Position numbers and translations under genes: made by a program. From assembly GCF_010500815.1 (NCBI RefSeq), contig NZ_JAAAMG010000023.1, forward strand, positions 1 to 64,000: a stretch of 64,000 nucleotides of DNA, given 5' to 3'. This stretch comes from Jiella pacifica (lineage in GTDB: Bacteria > Pseudomonadota > Alphaproteobacteria > Rhizobiales > Rhizobiaceae). Below, piece by piece: positions 16,810 to 26,182 of the stretch; the stretch's first letter is position 1, and each line of letters opens with the position of its first letter. The notes under the pieces are model-generated. The model had not been told where the DNA came from, did no database searches, and was given only the letters and a program-made list of their open reading frames with translations.

Positions 16810-18094
16810 CGCCGGGCCGGCGGCTGCGGCCGTCGACTGGATCGGCTTCGCCGGCTTTCTCGTTTCGGCCGCGGTGCTGACGGCCGTCCTCGTCACCTTC
16901 ACGCCCTTCGTCGTTACCTTCGACGGCAACCAGAATTCCGGCGATCTCGCCAACCAGCTCGGCTATTCCGGCCTCGCAGCCATGGTTCTGGCCGGCCATC
17001 TGATGCTGTCGGACCGCCATGTCGTCATCTCGCTGCTGCGCCCGACATGGATCCTCATGGCGGCCTGGCTGTTCGCCAGCGCCTTGTGGGCGCCGAGTCC
17101 CGAAAATGCCGTCCGCTCGGCCCTGTTCACGCTGCTCGCCATGACGGCGGTGACCGGCGTCTACACCTTTCCGAAGGATGGTCGGGCATTCCGCTTCGTG
17201 CTCGTCGTCGCGGCGATGGCGGTTCTCGTGATGTCCTATTTCGGCATCCTCGTCTGGCCGCAACTCGCCATCCACGACGGCTCGGGACCGGAAGCCCAGC
17301 ATGCCGGCCTGTGGCGCGGCATCTATTCCCACAAGAACGTCGCCGGCTCGGTGATCGGCTCGCTGTTCTTCTTCGGCATCTATCTGATGCGCGCCCGCAT
17401 GGTCTGGTGGGGTCTCACGATCGCCGGCCTGTCCGCGAATTTCGTGCTGCATACGGGTTCCAAGACCGCGACTGGCCTCCTCCCACTCGTCACGCTGATC
17501 GTCATCTTCGGCCGGCTGATCGGCGGGCGCATCGTTCTGTCCTTCTGCGTCTTTGCCGCCGTCGTGGTGATGGCGCTGCTGACACTCGGCACGATTTTTT
17601 CGCCGACCCTCGACGCCATCGTCCAATGGGCGGTGCCCGGCACGACCTATACCGGCCGCATGGACCTGTGGCGCTTCGCCGTCGAGGTCTGGCGTGGGCA
17701 CGAATGGACGGGCTTCGGCCTCAACGCCTTCTGGCAGACCCTCGTCGTCGCCGGCACGGAGAGGAACTTCGAGCTCTCCTGGGATCCGCGCGGCAGCCCC
17801 AACGCCCATAACGGCTATCTCGACATCGCCATTTCGATGGGCATTCCCGGCCTCGTCCTCGCCGTCATCATGCTGGTGATCCTGCCGCTCGTCGACTATG
17901 CGCGGATCAGCCGCGATCCCGAGAGCACGCAGCTCGGCGATTCGCTCCTGATGATCCTCTTTTATCTGCTCTTGAATTCGTTCCTCGAGAGCTTCCTCTT
18001 CGAGCGCGCCAATCCGGTGTGGATGATGGTGTGGTTCGCGGTGGTGGGCCTGAGGCTGCTGGCCCGCCACAGGGTGGAGCAGCCGGGGGAGTGA
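16778..18094 (+). CDS. O-antigen ligase/polymerase family membrane protein
   Basis: The 438-residue product has about 11-12 transmembrane segments and the Wzy_C/O-antigen ligase signature. This includes the large periplasmic loop with YTGRMDLWRFAVEVW and WTGFGLNAFW, followed by HNGYLDIAISMGIPG. Proteins of this class either polymerise repeat units (Wzy) or ligate chains to an acceptor (WaaL); the two cannot be separated by sequence here. With the flippase, the Wzz-like protein and several transferases it makes a Wzx/Wzy-type pathway likely. Confidence 0.85.
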   Translation: MSNTARLNGTDAGPAAAAVDWIGFAGFLVSAAVLTAVLVTFTPFVVTFDGNQNSGDLANQLGYSGLAAMVLAGHLMLSDRHVVISLLRPTWILMAAWLFASALWAPSPENAVRSALFTLLAMTAVTGVYTFPKDGRAFRFVLVVAAMAVLVMSYFGILVWPQLAIHDGSGPEAQHAGLWRGIYSHKNVAGSVIGSLFFFGIYLMRARMVWWGLTIAGLSANFVLHTGSKTATGLLPLVTLIVIFGRLIGGRIVLSFCVFAAVVVMALLTLGTIFSPTLDAIVQWAVPGTTYTGRMDLWRFAVEVWRGHEWTGFGLNAFWQTLVVAGTERNFELSWDPRGSPNAHNGYLDIAISMGIPGLVLAVIMLVILPLVDYARISRDPESTQLGDSLLMILFYLLLNSFLESFLFERANPVWMMVWFAVVGLRLLARHRVEQPGE

Positions 18095-18484
18095 CCTCGC
18101 CGGCAGATTGGCCAGTCAGTGCCGTGCGAGGGGAGGCGTTTCTCGCCGAGATCGGGTGGTGGCATTCACACATCCTGTCCGCTTCATCGGCAGTCTCGTG
18201 CGAGGCGGCATCGGCGTGGAAGGATGCTCGCTGAGATTGAAGCTTCGTCATCCCGGCCCCCGAGCCGGGACCCATTCCAAATCATTGACGCTGCATCGAC
18301 AGATCAATCCGAAGTCGGCGAATCATCTGCGCGATTTGGCTGGTTGCAAGGGAGAGGAATGGATCCCGGGTCAAGCCCGGGATGACGAAGCCTTGATGCT
18401 TCCGCCGGTTCTGCAACGTCGATGCGAAGAACAGGGAAGGTGGCCGTTCGTGTCCGAAAGGAAATTCGTGAAGTCTTGCGGAGT
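18095..18484. repeat. Intergenic gap with inverted pair of a palindromic repeat element
   Basis: Two copies of an alphaproteobacterial-type palindromic repeat face each other at 18245-18278 and 18356-18388. Each contains TCATCCCGG...CCGGGA or its complement and ends in GGAATGG/CCATTCC on the inner side. The unit CGTCATCCCGG with an adjoining self-complementary core resembles REP-like sequences dispersed in many alphaproteobacteria. Together they could fold into a long cruciform. The gap lies between convergent genes, a common place for such elements, and may act in termination. I see no gene here. Confidence 0.6.
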
Positions 18485-19696
18485 TCAGGCGGCGGCGGGC
18501 GACTTGGCCGGCGTGCCGGACCGTTCCGAACGCCCCACCAGCCGACGGCCGAGCGCCATGCCCGGCTTTTCGACGAAGCGATAGGTGAGGGCGCTGAAGA
18601 CGATCGTCACCGCCACGATGACGACGAGTGCCAGCGTTCCCTGCCAGGCCTCTGGCCCGATCAGCTCGTTCCGGGTGGCGGATTGGACGAAGAGCTCCTC
18701 GCCCGCGAGCTTGCCCAGCACCGTCACGGCGTTGTGGACGCGGTCGATGACGAAGGCATGGGTCATGTAAAGGGAATAGGAGATCAGCCCGAGAAAGGCG
18801 AAGGGCCGCGTCTTCAGGGCGCGGCTCAGGATGCCGCCCTCATGGGCGAAGACGTAGAGGGCGAGGCCGAAGACGAAGGGGGCGGCATAGGCGAGATCGG
18901 TGCCGCCCTGCCGCGAGACGAAGACGCCGACGAGAAGGACGGCCGCCAGTTCGGCGAGGCTCCAGCTCGTCGGATGGCGTTTGGCCTCCGCCGCCGCCCC
19001 ATCGCGCCAGACGACCCGGCGCAGGATGACGCCCACCGAAAATCCGGCGAGGCAACGCAGCCAGCCGAGATTGGACGAGGCGTCCATGGTGCCGATCACC
19101 ATGGCGATGACGGGAAGGCCGACGACGATGGAGAGGACCGAGAGCGGAACGAGGAGGCGCGGCGCCGTCACCACGACGCCCGCGAAGGCCGCATAGGCGA
19201 CGAGTTCAGCCGAGATCGACCAGCTCGGATAGTTCCACGTCAAGGTGTCGAGGAAGCCGAAGGACTGCACCATCATCAGGCTGGCGAGCAAGCCCTCCAG
19301 CGACGTGCCGCCCTGGAACGTCTCGCCGGGTCCCTTGAGGGCCAGCCTGGCGCATTCGAACGCCAAGGGCAAAAGCAGCATGGCGAGATGCAGGGGATAG
19401 ACCCGAGCGAGCCGCAACAGGAAGAACCTGCCGAAGTCGCGGCTTTCGCGCAGCGTCTCGTAGAAGGCGTGGGCGATGACGAAGCCGGACAGGACGAAGA
19501 AGAAGTCGACGAACAGGAAGGCGTTGCGGATAAGGCCGCTGGTCTCGGCGAAACCGGTGACCGGCGCATGGAAGCAGACGACGAGGAGGGCGCAGACGCC
19601 GCGCCACCCGTCGAGCGTCTGGAAGCGGGCGCCGTCGTTCCTGACTGCCGCGCGGCCCTCGATCATCTCGCCTGGCTCCGAATCGGGATGCGCCAT
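18485..19696 (-). CDS. Acyltransferase 3 family membrane protein (OafA/NodX-like)
   Basis: Family members move acyl groups, often acetyl, onto sugars of lipopolysaccharide, exopolysaccharide or Nod factors. The 403-residue protein has ten or so transmembrane helices. It carries the catalytic region TLDGWRGVCALLVVCFHA with the conserved His, FLFVDFFFVLSGFVIAH and FFLLRLARVYPLHL. I chose ATG 19696; a longer frame extends to 19888 without family similarity. Its position beside the O-antigen ligase suggests decoration of the same polymer. Confidence 0.87.
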   Translation of the reverse strand: MAHPDSEPGEMIEGRAAVRNDGARFQTLDGWRGVCALLVVCFHAPVTGFAETSGLIRNAFLFVDFFFVLSGFVIAHAFYETLRESRDFGRFFLLRLARVYPLHLAMLLLPLAFECARLALKGPGETFQGGTSLEGLLASLMMVQSFGFLDTLTWNYPSWSISAELVAYAAFAGVVVTAPRLLVPLSVLSIVVGLPVIAMVIGTMDASSNLGWLRCLAGFSVGVILRRVVWRDGAAAEAKRHPTSWSLAELAAVLLVGVFVSRQGGTDLAYAAPFVFGLALYVFAHEGGILSRALKTRPFAFLGLISYSLYMTHAFVIDRVHNAVTVLGKLAGEELFVQSATRNELIGPEAWQGTLALVVIVAVTIVFSALTYRFVEKPGMALGRRLVGRSERSGTPAKSPAAA

Positions 19697-19928
19697 CAAC
19701 AGCCGGCCGAAGCAGCCCGGCCGGGCGCAATCGCCGCCATCCTCGCCGATGGGCGGATAAGGAAGTGCTAACGAAGCCCCCGGCCGGCGAACCGGATCGT
19801 CAGTATTGCCGGGGCGGAAACATGCAGCCGTGTCGTCGCCGCGTCGCCAGTCTTCCTTGCATGGCGGCGGTCGCAGCCTAAGTGACACGCCGCGACAGAT
19901 GCTCCCGGAAACGAGGTTACCAGTCAGT

Positions 19929-20381
19929 ATGGACCAATTGCGCCTGCTTGCCGTCGATGCGGAGGACCTTGCGATCGTCTCGGCGCATTGTCAGGACGCC
20001 GTGATGCGGGTCGAGGAATTGCAGTTTTCCCCGGCCGAACGGAAGTTCGTGATGGAGATGAACCGCTTCGTCTGGGAAAAGCTCGTCCCGCCGAAGAAGT
20101 TCAGCCTGTTTTCCCGCCCGGCCTACGAGCGCCGCCGGGCGATCCTGCATTTCGACCGGGTCATCGCCGCGGCCCGCCTCGGCTTCGACAATCTCGCGCC
20201 GGACGACGTGCTCGTTCTCCTCGCCATAAGGTTCGAGGAAGGTGACGCCCCTTCGGGGTCGGTCGAACTTGTCTTTGCCGGCGGCTCCGCGATAAGGCTG
20301 GACGTCGAAGTGATCGAGGCGCAGCTGGCCGACGTCGGCGGCGCCTGGGGAACCACGGCACGGCCGAACCACCGCGCCTGA
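19929..20381 (+). CDS. DUF2948 family protein
   Basis: The 150-residue product matches the DUF2948 family, a cytoplasmic alphaproteobacterial family of unknown function. Its members almost always sit just upstream of hisD. Diagnostic stretches are LLAVDAEDLAIVSAHCQDAV and ERRRAILHFDRVIAAA. The start at 19929 is the first codon of the conserved region. The gap to hisD is about 125 bases. Confidence 0.85.
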   Translation: MDQLRLLAVDAEDLAIVSAHCQDAVMRVEELQFSPAERKFVMEMNRFVWEKLVPPKKFSLFSRPAYERRRAILHFDRVIAAARLGFDNLAPDDVLVLLAIRFEEGDAPSGSVELVFAGGSAIRLDVEVIEAQLADVGGAWGTTARPNHRA

Positions 20382-20506
20382 AGGAGGGCGCCGAGGCCTC
20401 GGCCGGGAGGGGCGAACGGTCGGCGGGCTGCCGCAGAAGCGCGAGGCCGTCCCGGCTCACGACGCTGGATGTGCCCGCAACGGGCAAGACGGAGAGGACA
20501 CTCACA

Positions 20507-21799
20507 TTGCCCTGGCGCCTCGTTTCCACGGATGCGGATTTCGACGAGCGGTTTGCCGCGCTTCTCGGCGCCAAGCGGGAACAGGCGTCCGACGTCGATG
20601 TGGCGGTGCGTAGCATCGTCGCGCGGGTGCGCAGTGAGGGCGACGCGGCGCTGATCGCCCTGACCCGGCAGTTCGACCAGCTGGACCTCACCCCGGCGAC
20701 GATGCGAGTGAGCGAAGCCGAGATCGACGCGGCGTTCGAGGCGACCGCGCCCGAGACCCTCGCGGCGCTCCGTCTCGCCCACGACCGCATCGCCGCCCAT
20801 CATCGCCGGCAATTGCCCAAGGACGACCGCTACACCGATGCGATCGGCGTCGAGCTCGGCAGTCGCTGGACGGCGATCGAATCGGCCGGCCTCTACGTGC
20901 CGGGCGGCACGGCGAGCTATCCCTCCTCGGTGCTGATGAACGCCGTCCCCGCCAAAGTCGCGGGGGTGGAGCGCATCGCCATGGTCGTTCCGGCGATGCG
21001 CGGAGCGCTCAATCCGCTGGTCTTGGCAGCTGCCAGGATCGCTGGCGTCTCGGAGATCTACCGCATCGGCGGAGCCCAGGCGATCGCCGCGCTCGCTTAC
21101 GGGACCGAGACCATCGCCCCGGTTGCCAAGATCGTCGGCCCCGGCAACGCCTTTGTCGCCGCGGCCAAGCGCCAGGTCTTCGGCCATGTCGGCATCGACA
21201 TGATCGCCGGCCCGTCCGAAGTCCTGGTCATCGCCGACGGCGACAACGATCCGGCCTGGATCGCCGCGGACCTTCTCGCCCAGGCCGAGCACGACGCGGC
21301 GGCCCAGTCGATCCTGATCACCGACGATGCGGCCTTCGCCGATGCAGTGGAGGCCGCCGTCGAGCGCCAGTTGAAGACGCTGTCGCGCGCCGAGACGGCG
21401 GCTGCCAGCTGGGCGACGCACGGCGCGATCATCGTCGTGCCGAGCCTCGACGATGCCGTGCCCTTGTCGGACCGCATCGCGCCCGAGCATCTGGAGCTTG
21501 CCGTCGCCGATCCCGAGGCGCTGTTCGCCAGGCTGCGCAACGCCGGCGCCGTCTTCCTCGGCCGGCATACGCCGGAAGTCATCGGCGATTACGTCGGCGG
21601 CTCCAACCACGTTCTGCCCACCGCCCGCTCGGCGCGGTTTTCCTCCGGCCTCTCGGTGCTCGACTTCGTCAAGCGCACCTCGATCCTGAAGCTCGGCGCC
21701 GAACAGCTGCGCGAACTCGGCCCGGCGGCAATCGAGCTTGCGAGGGTCGAGGGGCTCGACGCCCACGGCCGATCGGTGGCCGTTCGGCTCAACCTCTGA
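20507..21799 (+). CDS. hisD: Histidinol dehydrogenase
   Basis: HisD oxidises L-histidinol twice with NAD to give L-histidine, the last step of histidine synthesis. The 430-residue protein has the expected family length. It contains [16 protein letters not shown], the zinc- and substrate-site regions [13 protein letters not shown] and [12 protein letters not shown], and IAPEHLEL. I prefer the TTG at 20507 with GGAGAGG nine bases upstream, which gives the usual MPWRLVST-type start. A GTG at 20471 would add 12 residues. It belongs to the conserved block DUF2948-hisD-UPF0262-phosphatase. Confidence 0.95.
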   Translation: MPWRLVSTDADFDERFAALLGAKREQASDVDVAVRSIVARVRSEGDAALIALTRQFDQLDLTPATMRVSEAEIDAAFEATAPETLAALRLAHDRIAAHHRRQLPKDDRYTDAIGVELGSRWTAIESAGLYVPGGTASYPSSVLMNAVPAKVAGVERIAMVVPAMRGALNPLVLAAARIAGVSEIYRIGGAQAIAALAYGTETIAPVAKIVGPGNAFVAAAKRQVFGHVGIDMIAGPSEVLVIADGDNDPAWIAADLLAQAEHDAAAQSILITDDAAFADAVEAAVERQLKTLSRAETAAASWATHGAIIVVPSLDDAVPLSDRIAPEHLELAVADPEALFARLRNAGAVFLGRHTPEVIGDYVGGSNHVLPTARSARFSSGLSVLDFVKRTSILKLGAEQLRELGPAAIELARVEGLDAHGRSVAVRLNL

Positions 21800-21809
21800 G
21801 GGCCGGGCG

Positions 21810-22295
21810 ATGGCTGAGGAGAACAGCAGAACGGGCCGCCTGATCGACGTCGAACTCGACGAGACGATCGGCCGCGCGACCCCCGACGTCGAGCACGAGC
21901 GCAACGTCGCCATCTTCGATCTGGTCGAGGAGAACGTCTTCGATCCCGTCGGCGCGCCAGAGGGGCAGAAGTTCAAGCTGAAGCTGTCTCTCGCCGACAA
22001 GCGTCTCGTCTTCGACATCCGCAACGAGGCCGGCGAGACGCTGGTCGTCCATATCCTGTCGCTGACCCCCTTCCGAAAGGTCATCCGCGACTATTTCATG
22101 ATCTGCGACAGCTACTACGAGGCGATCCGGTCGGCGACGCCGCAGCAGATCGAGGCGATCGACATGGGACGGCGCGGCATCCACAACGACGGCTCGCAGA
22201 CGCTGATGGAGCGGCTGAAAGGCAAGATCGCAGTCGATCTCGACACCGCGCGCCGGCTGTTCACTTTGATCTGCGTCCTCAACTGGCGGAACTGA
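21810..22295 (+). CDS. UPF0262 family protein
   Basis: The 161-residue product matches UPF0262 (DUF2090-unrelated, alphaproteobacterial) in length and in conserved stretches such as [33 protein letters not shown] and [16 protein letters not shown]. Its function is unknown. It begins ten bases after the hisD stop and has the family's usual position between hisD and a low-molecular-weight phosphatase gene. Confidence 0.9.
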   Translation: MAEENSRTGRLIDVELDETIGRATPDVEHERNVAIFDLVEENVFDPVGAPEGQKFKLKLSLADKRLVFDIRNEAGETLVVHILSLTPFRKVIRDYFMICDSYYEAIRSATPQQIEAIDMGRRGIHNDGSQTLMERLKGKIAVDLDTARRLFTLICVLNWRN

Positions 22296-22448
22296 GGCGG
22301 CCATGACGGCGCAGGCGCTTCCAGCACGGTCGACCCGCAGCCTCGGGGCCTCGGCGCCAGGGCGTCCGACCGCCGCGGGCGCGGCGCTTGCTGTCGCGTC
22401 GGGCCGGCGGTGCGGAGATGCCGCGGGCGCCTTGCGCGGGGCCTGCCT

Positions 22449-22928
22449 ATGAGCGGTGGGCCGGACGACGAACGGGCCGAAGCGGATGCTTCGGCCAGCC
22501 ACGCCCGACCAAAGATCTCTTCCGTCCTGTTCCTTTGCGGCATGAATTCCATCCGCTCGCCGATGGCCGAGGCCTTGGCGAAGGAGTTCCTACCCTCCAC
22601 GGTCTACATCGCCTCCGCCGGCGTCCGTCTGGGCCAGCGCGACCCCTTCGTCGACACGGTCCTCGCCGAGCGGGGGCTGTCCCTCGGCGAGCGCCAGCCG
22701 CAGCGCTACGAGGACATGGAGGACGGCTATTTCGACCTGATCGTCACCATGGCCCCGGAAGCCCACCACGTCGCCCTAGACGCCACCGGGACGTCCTCGG
22801 TGGAGGTCGAGTTCTGGCCGATGCCGGACCCCTCCGTCGTCACCGGCTCGCGCGAGCAGATCCTCGACGCCTATCGCGACGTGCTGCGGCGGATCGAGGC
22901 GCGGATCGCCGGGCGGTTCGGGCGGTGA
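22449..22928 (+). CDS. Low-molecular-weight protein phosphatase / arsenate reductase family protein
   Basis: The 159-residue protein carries the P-loop C-x5-R motif (FLCGMNSIRSPMAEAL, Cys30 and Arg36) and a C-terminal MPDP acid loop. These are the catalytic features of low-molecular-weight tyrosine phosphatases and thioredoxin-linked arsenate reductases. The substrate is unclear. The N-terminus has a polar extension of about 20 residues; I chose ATG 22449. In related genomes this gene is usually followed by housekeeping genes; here it is followed by the Hint gene array. A frameshifted copy of its 3' end lies at 24194-24374. Confidence 0.88.
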   Translation: MSGGPDDERAEADASASHARPKISSVLFLCGMNSIRSPMAEALAKEFLPSTVYIASAGVRLGQRDPFVDTVLAERGLSLGERQPQRYEDMEDGYFDLIVTMAPEAHHVALDATGTSSVEVEFWPMPDPSVVTGSREQILDAYRDVLRRIEARIAGRFGR

Positions 22929-23183
22929 TGGAGCCATTGTGCGCGGGGATGGCCCGCTGCCCGTCGCCGAGCGCAGGTCATGCGCTTGCATTGCAAAGTG
23001 AAAATGCCGCACTGACATTGACGGCCGCTTGAGAATACCAAAGCCGCGATCAGACCCGCGTGAGGAGCCAACCCGTTACAGAGGAGAAAATTCGGTGAAA
23101 CCGTTTCTCTTCTGCAAGTCGGGTGGCTTCACCACCGATCGGTGGAAAAGCAAGCAACCAACGAAAATGCGCATGGAAAACCG

Positions 23184-24125
23184 ATGGCAACAATCAACAT
23201 CCCCTATTCGAATTACATCCTTCCGAACGGAGATGGGACATATTATATTTATGCCAGCAAGCCGTCGGTTGCCGCGCTTCCTGTCACGGATGTCGATGAT
23301 GGCAATGGCGATGACTTGACGATCCTCGGCGACGTTTCGACGGGCGACACGATGGCCTCGTTCGACGACAACAACGTTTACGAAGGAACTTATATCGCAG
23401 CCACGCAGAACGGTTTCATTTTCGAGCGCTATGGACTGCACTACGTCTATTCGACCGTCCAGTATACCGGCTCCGAGACGATCGTGGCCTTGGATCAGCC
23501 CTATGCGATCTGCTTTGGCGCCGGGACGCGAATCGAAACGCTCCACGGGCAGGTCGCCGTCGAAGCACTCGTCGCCGGCGATGTCGCGGTGACGGCCTCC
23601 GGTGCAGAGCGCCCAATCGTCTGGGTCGGCTGCCGCACGCTCGACTGCTCCGGCGACAACGCCCACATGGCGCCGGTCCGGGTTAAGGCAGGGGCATTCG
23701 GCGCCGGCGTCCCCGAGCGCGACGTGCTGCTGTCGCCCGGCCACCCCGTCCTCGTTCGTCAGAACGGCGTGGAAGTGCTGGTTCCGATCATGAACCTGAT
23801 CAATGGCACGACCATCGAGCGCACATCGATGCCGTCCGTCACCTACTGGCATATCGAACTCGACCAGCACGACGTGCTGCTCGTCGACGGCCTGCCGGCG
23901 GAGAGCTTCTTCGACATGGGCTCGCGCGGCTGGTTCGACCACGATCTCGATGACATTCTCGCCAATCCGGATCTGGTTCCGGCCGGCCAGCATGGCCGTT
24001 GCCGCGAAGTGGCGATCGACGGGCCGCTGGTCGAGGCCGAGCGCAGGCGCCTCGCCGATCTGTTTTATGCGGATCTGTCCGCCCAGTGCGCCTGGCCGAG
24101 CGCGGGGGCATACGCCTCCGCCTGA
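23184..24125 (+). CDS. Hint-domain protein, paralogue A
   Basis: This 313-residue protein has two parts. Residues 1-108 form a divergent, beta-rich, Asp/Tyr-rich module with no signal peptide. From Cys110 (ICFGAGTRIETL) a Hint domain of the Hint_2 type begins, with GDVAVTASG, VPERDVLLSPGHPVLV, VPIMNLINGTTI and YWHIELDQHDVLL. A conserved tail of about 60 residues follows. Hint domains can self-cleave through the first Cys; no host protein is split here, so it is not an intein. The start at 23184 (MATINI) follows GGAAAA. The 3' part is nearly identical to that of paralogue B. Confidence 0.85.
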   Translation: MATINIPYSNYILPNGDGTYYIYASKPSVAALPVTDVDDGNGDDLTILGDVSTGDTMASFDDNNVYEGTYIAATQNGFIFERYGLHYVYSTVQYTGSETIVALDQPYAICFGAGTRIETLHGQVAVEALVAGDVAVTASGAERPIVWVGCRTLDCSGDNAHMAPVRVKAGAFGAGVPERDVLLSPGHPVLVRQNGVEVLVPIMNLINGTTIERTSMPSVTYWHIELDQHDVLLVDGLPAESFFDMGSRGWFDHDLDDILANPDLVPAGQHGRCREVAIDGPLVEAERRRLADLFYADLSAQCAWPSAGAYASA

Positions 24126-24151
24126 GAACGCTCGATCTCGTCTGCTATTGA

Positions 24152-24182
24152 CGGAGCCCGGTCTGCCTATGGCGGCCGGCCT
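24152..24182 (+). terminator. Decayed terminator hairpin after Hint gene A
   Basis: The sequence GGAGCCCGG...CCGGCCTCC corresponds base for base to the intact hairpin after Hint gene C (27176-27207), with mismatches that weaken the stem and no T run. The bases from the gene A stop codon to this point also match the region after gene C. It is therefore a copy of the same 3' end rather than an independent site. Confidence 0.5.
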
Positions 24183-24193
24183 CCATCGGTACC

Positions 24194-24374
24194 ATGGCGC
24201 CGGAAGTCCACCACGTCGCCCTCGACGCCACAGGCACGTCCTCGGTCGAGGTCGAGTTCTGGCCGATGTCCGACCCCCTCCGCCGTCACCGGCTCGCGCG
24301 AGCAGATCCTCGATGCCTATCGCGACGTCCTAAAGCGCATCGAGGCTCGGATTGCCAAGCGCTTCGGCGAGTGA
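24194..24374 (+). pseudogene. Frameshifted duplicate of the phosphatase gene 3' end
   Basis: This stretch repeats the last 60 codons of the low-molecular-weight phosphatase gene (22750-22928), including MAPE-x-HHVALDATGTSS and the terminal RIEARIA-K/G-RFG block. An extra C in a run of C residues after the MSDP codons shifts the frame. The original C-terminal end reappears in another frame, ending at the TGA at 24372. There is no catalytic P-loop, so it is inactive. Homology begins near 24185, immediately after the decayed terminator, and marks a tandem duplication boundary. Confidence 0.85.
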
Positions 24375-24714
24375 AGCCCCCGGGTCCAAGGCAATCTGCC
24401 ACGACTCGCCAGTCGATCCGACGTATGCGCAGGAGCTCAGTTCGTCCCCATCGCGGAGGGGAGTCCATTCGATCTCACCCTCTGCAGCACATGCAAACCG
24501 CACCCGGACGCGAGCTAACCAGCGGGAAAGATGGCGAAATATTAGACGCAAAGAGGGTATCGTGCGTCTTGCTCGAATCCACAAATTGCGAATAACGTGC
24601 CGGTGAAGATTCGGTCTCTGGACACTCGACGGTCCCGACTCAGCCAAAGCTCGCCATCGGCTCTGGAATCAGTGAAAACACCGCAGTTCGGGCGGAGTAT
24701 GGCAAAGAGGCACC
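24375..24714. other. Intergenic gap before Hint gene B
   Basis: This 340-bp stretch holds no convincing gene. Its right part is less GC-rich than the flanks and ends in AAAGAGGCACC, a good ribosome site for Hint gene B. I see no clear similarity to the leader of Hint gene A beyond the last few bases. It probably contains the promoter of gene B. Confidence 0.4.
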
Positions 24715-25674
24715 ATGGCAACGACGCAAACATTATATCTCCATAATCTCCAGAGAATCTCGCAGGGAAACTATAGGGTCATAGACTCTGGCGTTTATAC
24801 TTATAACGCCGTGGAGAACGGTGGGCCAGGCGATGACGAACTTCGGCTTGGCGATATCGGTGACGACCATTTCCTTCTGACGAATGGAACGGTCAATAAC
24901 GCTGATCTTGATTTCGTCTATCGCTCGGCGCTGCCTTTGAACAGTGGATTTGTCGCGGTTTATTATGACACGGGCGATTATTTTGTTCTGAGTTACAGTA
25001 ATACGTACAGCACTGAGGATACCTTCACGACGATCGATACACCGTTTGCCGTTCAGTGCTTCACGGCGGGGACGCAGATCTCGACGACACTCGGACCGGT
25101 GGCGATCGAGGATCTCTGCGTTGGAAATACTGCCGTGACTGCTTTCGGAACGAGGCGATCGATCAATTGGATCGGCAGCCGGATGATCGATTGCTCCGGC
25201 GAGAACGCCCACATGGCGCCGGTCAGGGTGCGTGCCAATGCCTTTGGCGGCGGCGTCCCTGAGCGCGACGTGCTGCTGTCGCCAGGCCACCCCGTCCTCG
25301 TGCACCAGAACGGCGTCGAGGTTCTCGTGCCGATCATGAACCTGATCAACGGCACGACCATCGAGCGCACGTCGATGCCGTCCGTAACCTACTGGCACAT
25401 CGAGCTGGACCAGCACGACGTGCTGCTCGCCAACGGACTGCCCGCCGAGAGCTTCTTCGACATGGGTTCGCGCGGCTGGTTCGACCACGATCTCGATGAT
25501 GACATTCTCGCCAATCCGGATCTGGTTCCGGCCGGCCAGCATGGCCGTTGCCGCGAAGTGGCGATCGACGGGCCGCTGGTCGAGGCCGAGCGCAGGCGCC
25601 TGGCGGATCTGTTCTATGCCGATCTGTCGGCCCAGTGCGCCTGGCCAGACGCGGGGGCTTACACGGTCAACTGA
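24715..25674 (+). CDS. Hint-domain protein, paralogue B
   Basis: The 319-residue protein repeats the layout of paralogue A. A divergent N-terminal module (residues 1-112) contains DDELRLGDIGDDHF, and a Hint_2 domain from Cys115 (QCFTAGTQIST) runs into the same C-terminal tail. The DNA of the N-terminal module is conspicuously AT-richer than that of the Hint part. One codon (GAT) is inserted relative to A within an otherwise identical 131-base block in the tail. No signal peptide is present. The function is unknown; autoprocessing is inferred from the family only. Confidence 0.85.
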   Translation: MATTQTLYLHNLQRISQGNYRVIDSGVYTYNAVENGGPGDDELRLGDIGDDHFLLTNGTVNNADLDFVYRSALPLNSGFVAVYYDTGDYFVLSYSNTYSTEDTFTTIDTPFAVQCFTAGTQISTTLGPVAIEDLCVGNTAVTAFGTRRSINWIGSRMIDCSGENAHMAPVRVRANAFGGGVPERDVLLSPGHPVLVHQNGVEVLVPIMNLINGTTIERTSMPSVTYWHIELDQHDVLLANGLPAESFFDMGSRGWFDHDLDDDILANPDLVPAGQHGRCREVAIDGPLVEAERRRLADLFYADLSAQCAWPDAGAYTVN

Positions 25675-26182
25675 CACCGATGGGCTCGGGCCCTTGGTCA
25701 AGTGCCGCAATCGCAACTTGTCCAGCGGGCGCACGCGTCGAAATCCGGCTACGACATCGAGAGGGCATGAAGCGCGTATCGATGTCGGCCGTCGCGGATC
25801 GGTGACAACGGCGGTTCTGCTTCGCAAAGGCGGCGCCCTCCGCAAGGATGGGCAGCGAAAAATTCATTGCAAAATGGTTACGTTACGTTACTGAGTTGAC
25901 CTACGTACTCCAGATGGAGTGCCGGGAGCCGATTCGCCGCCGCGCGATGTGTGCGACCCGCGCTCGGTCGAAGCCGGGTGCCGGGACTGTTCGCCAGGCT
26001 CTCGAGGCGTCCCATCGCGGTGGCGTGGACGCAACGCTGCTCGCGCATGCCCGATCCAGGCGGGCCGGGCGGCGCGAAGGATTGCCGAGCGTTTCCTCAC
26101 CCAGTCTCAGGGCGCCGGAGGACATATCGGCACATGACGTTCAGCCGGCCTGGGCCGACAGCTCTCGATGGAGCAATCTTGA
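25675..26182. other. 508-bp gap between Hint genes B and C
   Basis: No supported gene was found here. Several frames are open, but their products are Arg/Pro/Ala-rich, typical of chance frames in GC-rich DNA. Just after gene B a self-complementary GGGCTCGGGCCC may weakly terminate. An AT-richer patch near 25850-25910 may hold a promoter. Unlike the region after gene A, there is no phosphatase fragment. Confidence 0.4.

Noticed and set aside
16775-18070. 431-codon minus frame opposite the O-antigen ligase gene
   Set aside because: His/Asp/Glu-rich antisense frame of a polytopic membrane protein; no independent support.
18108-18584. 158-codon plus frame across the palindromic repeats
   Set aside because: It translates repeat DNA and overlaps the acyltransferase 3' end; no protein similarity.
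20123-22084. 653-codon minus frame spanning DUF2948, hisD and UPF0262
   Set aside because: It crosses three well-supported genes on the opposite strand and has shadow composition.
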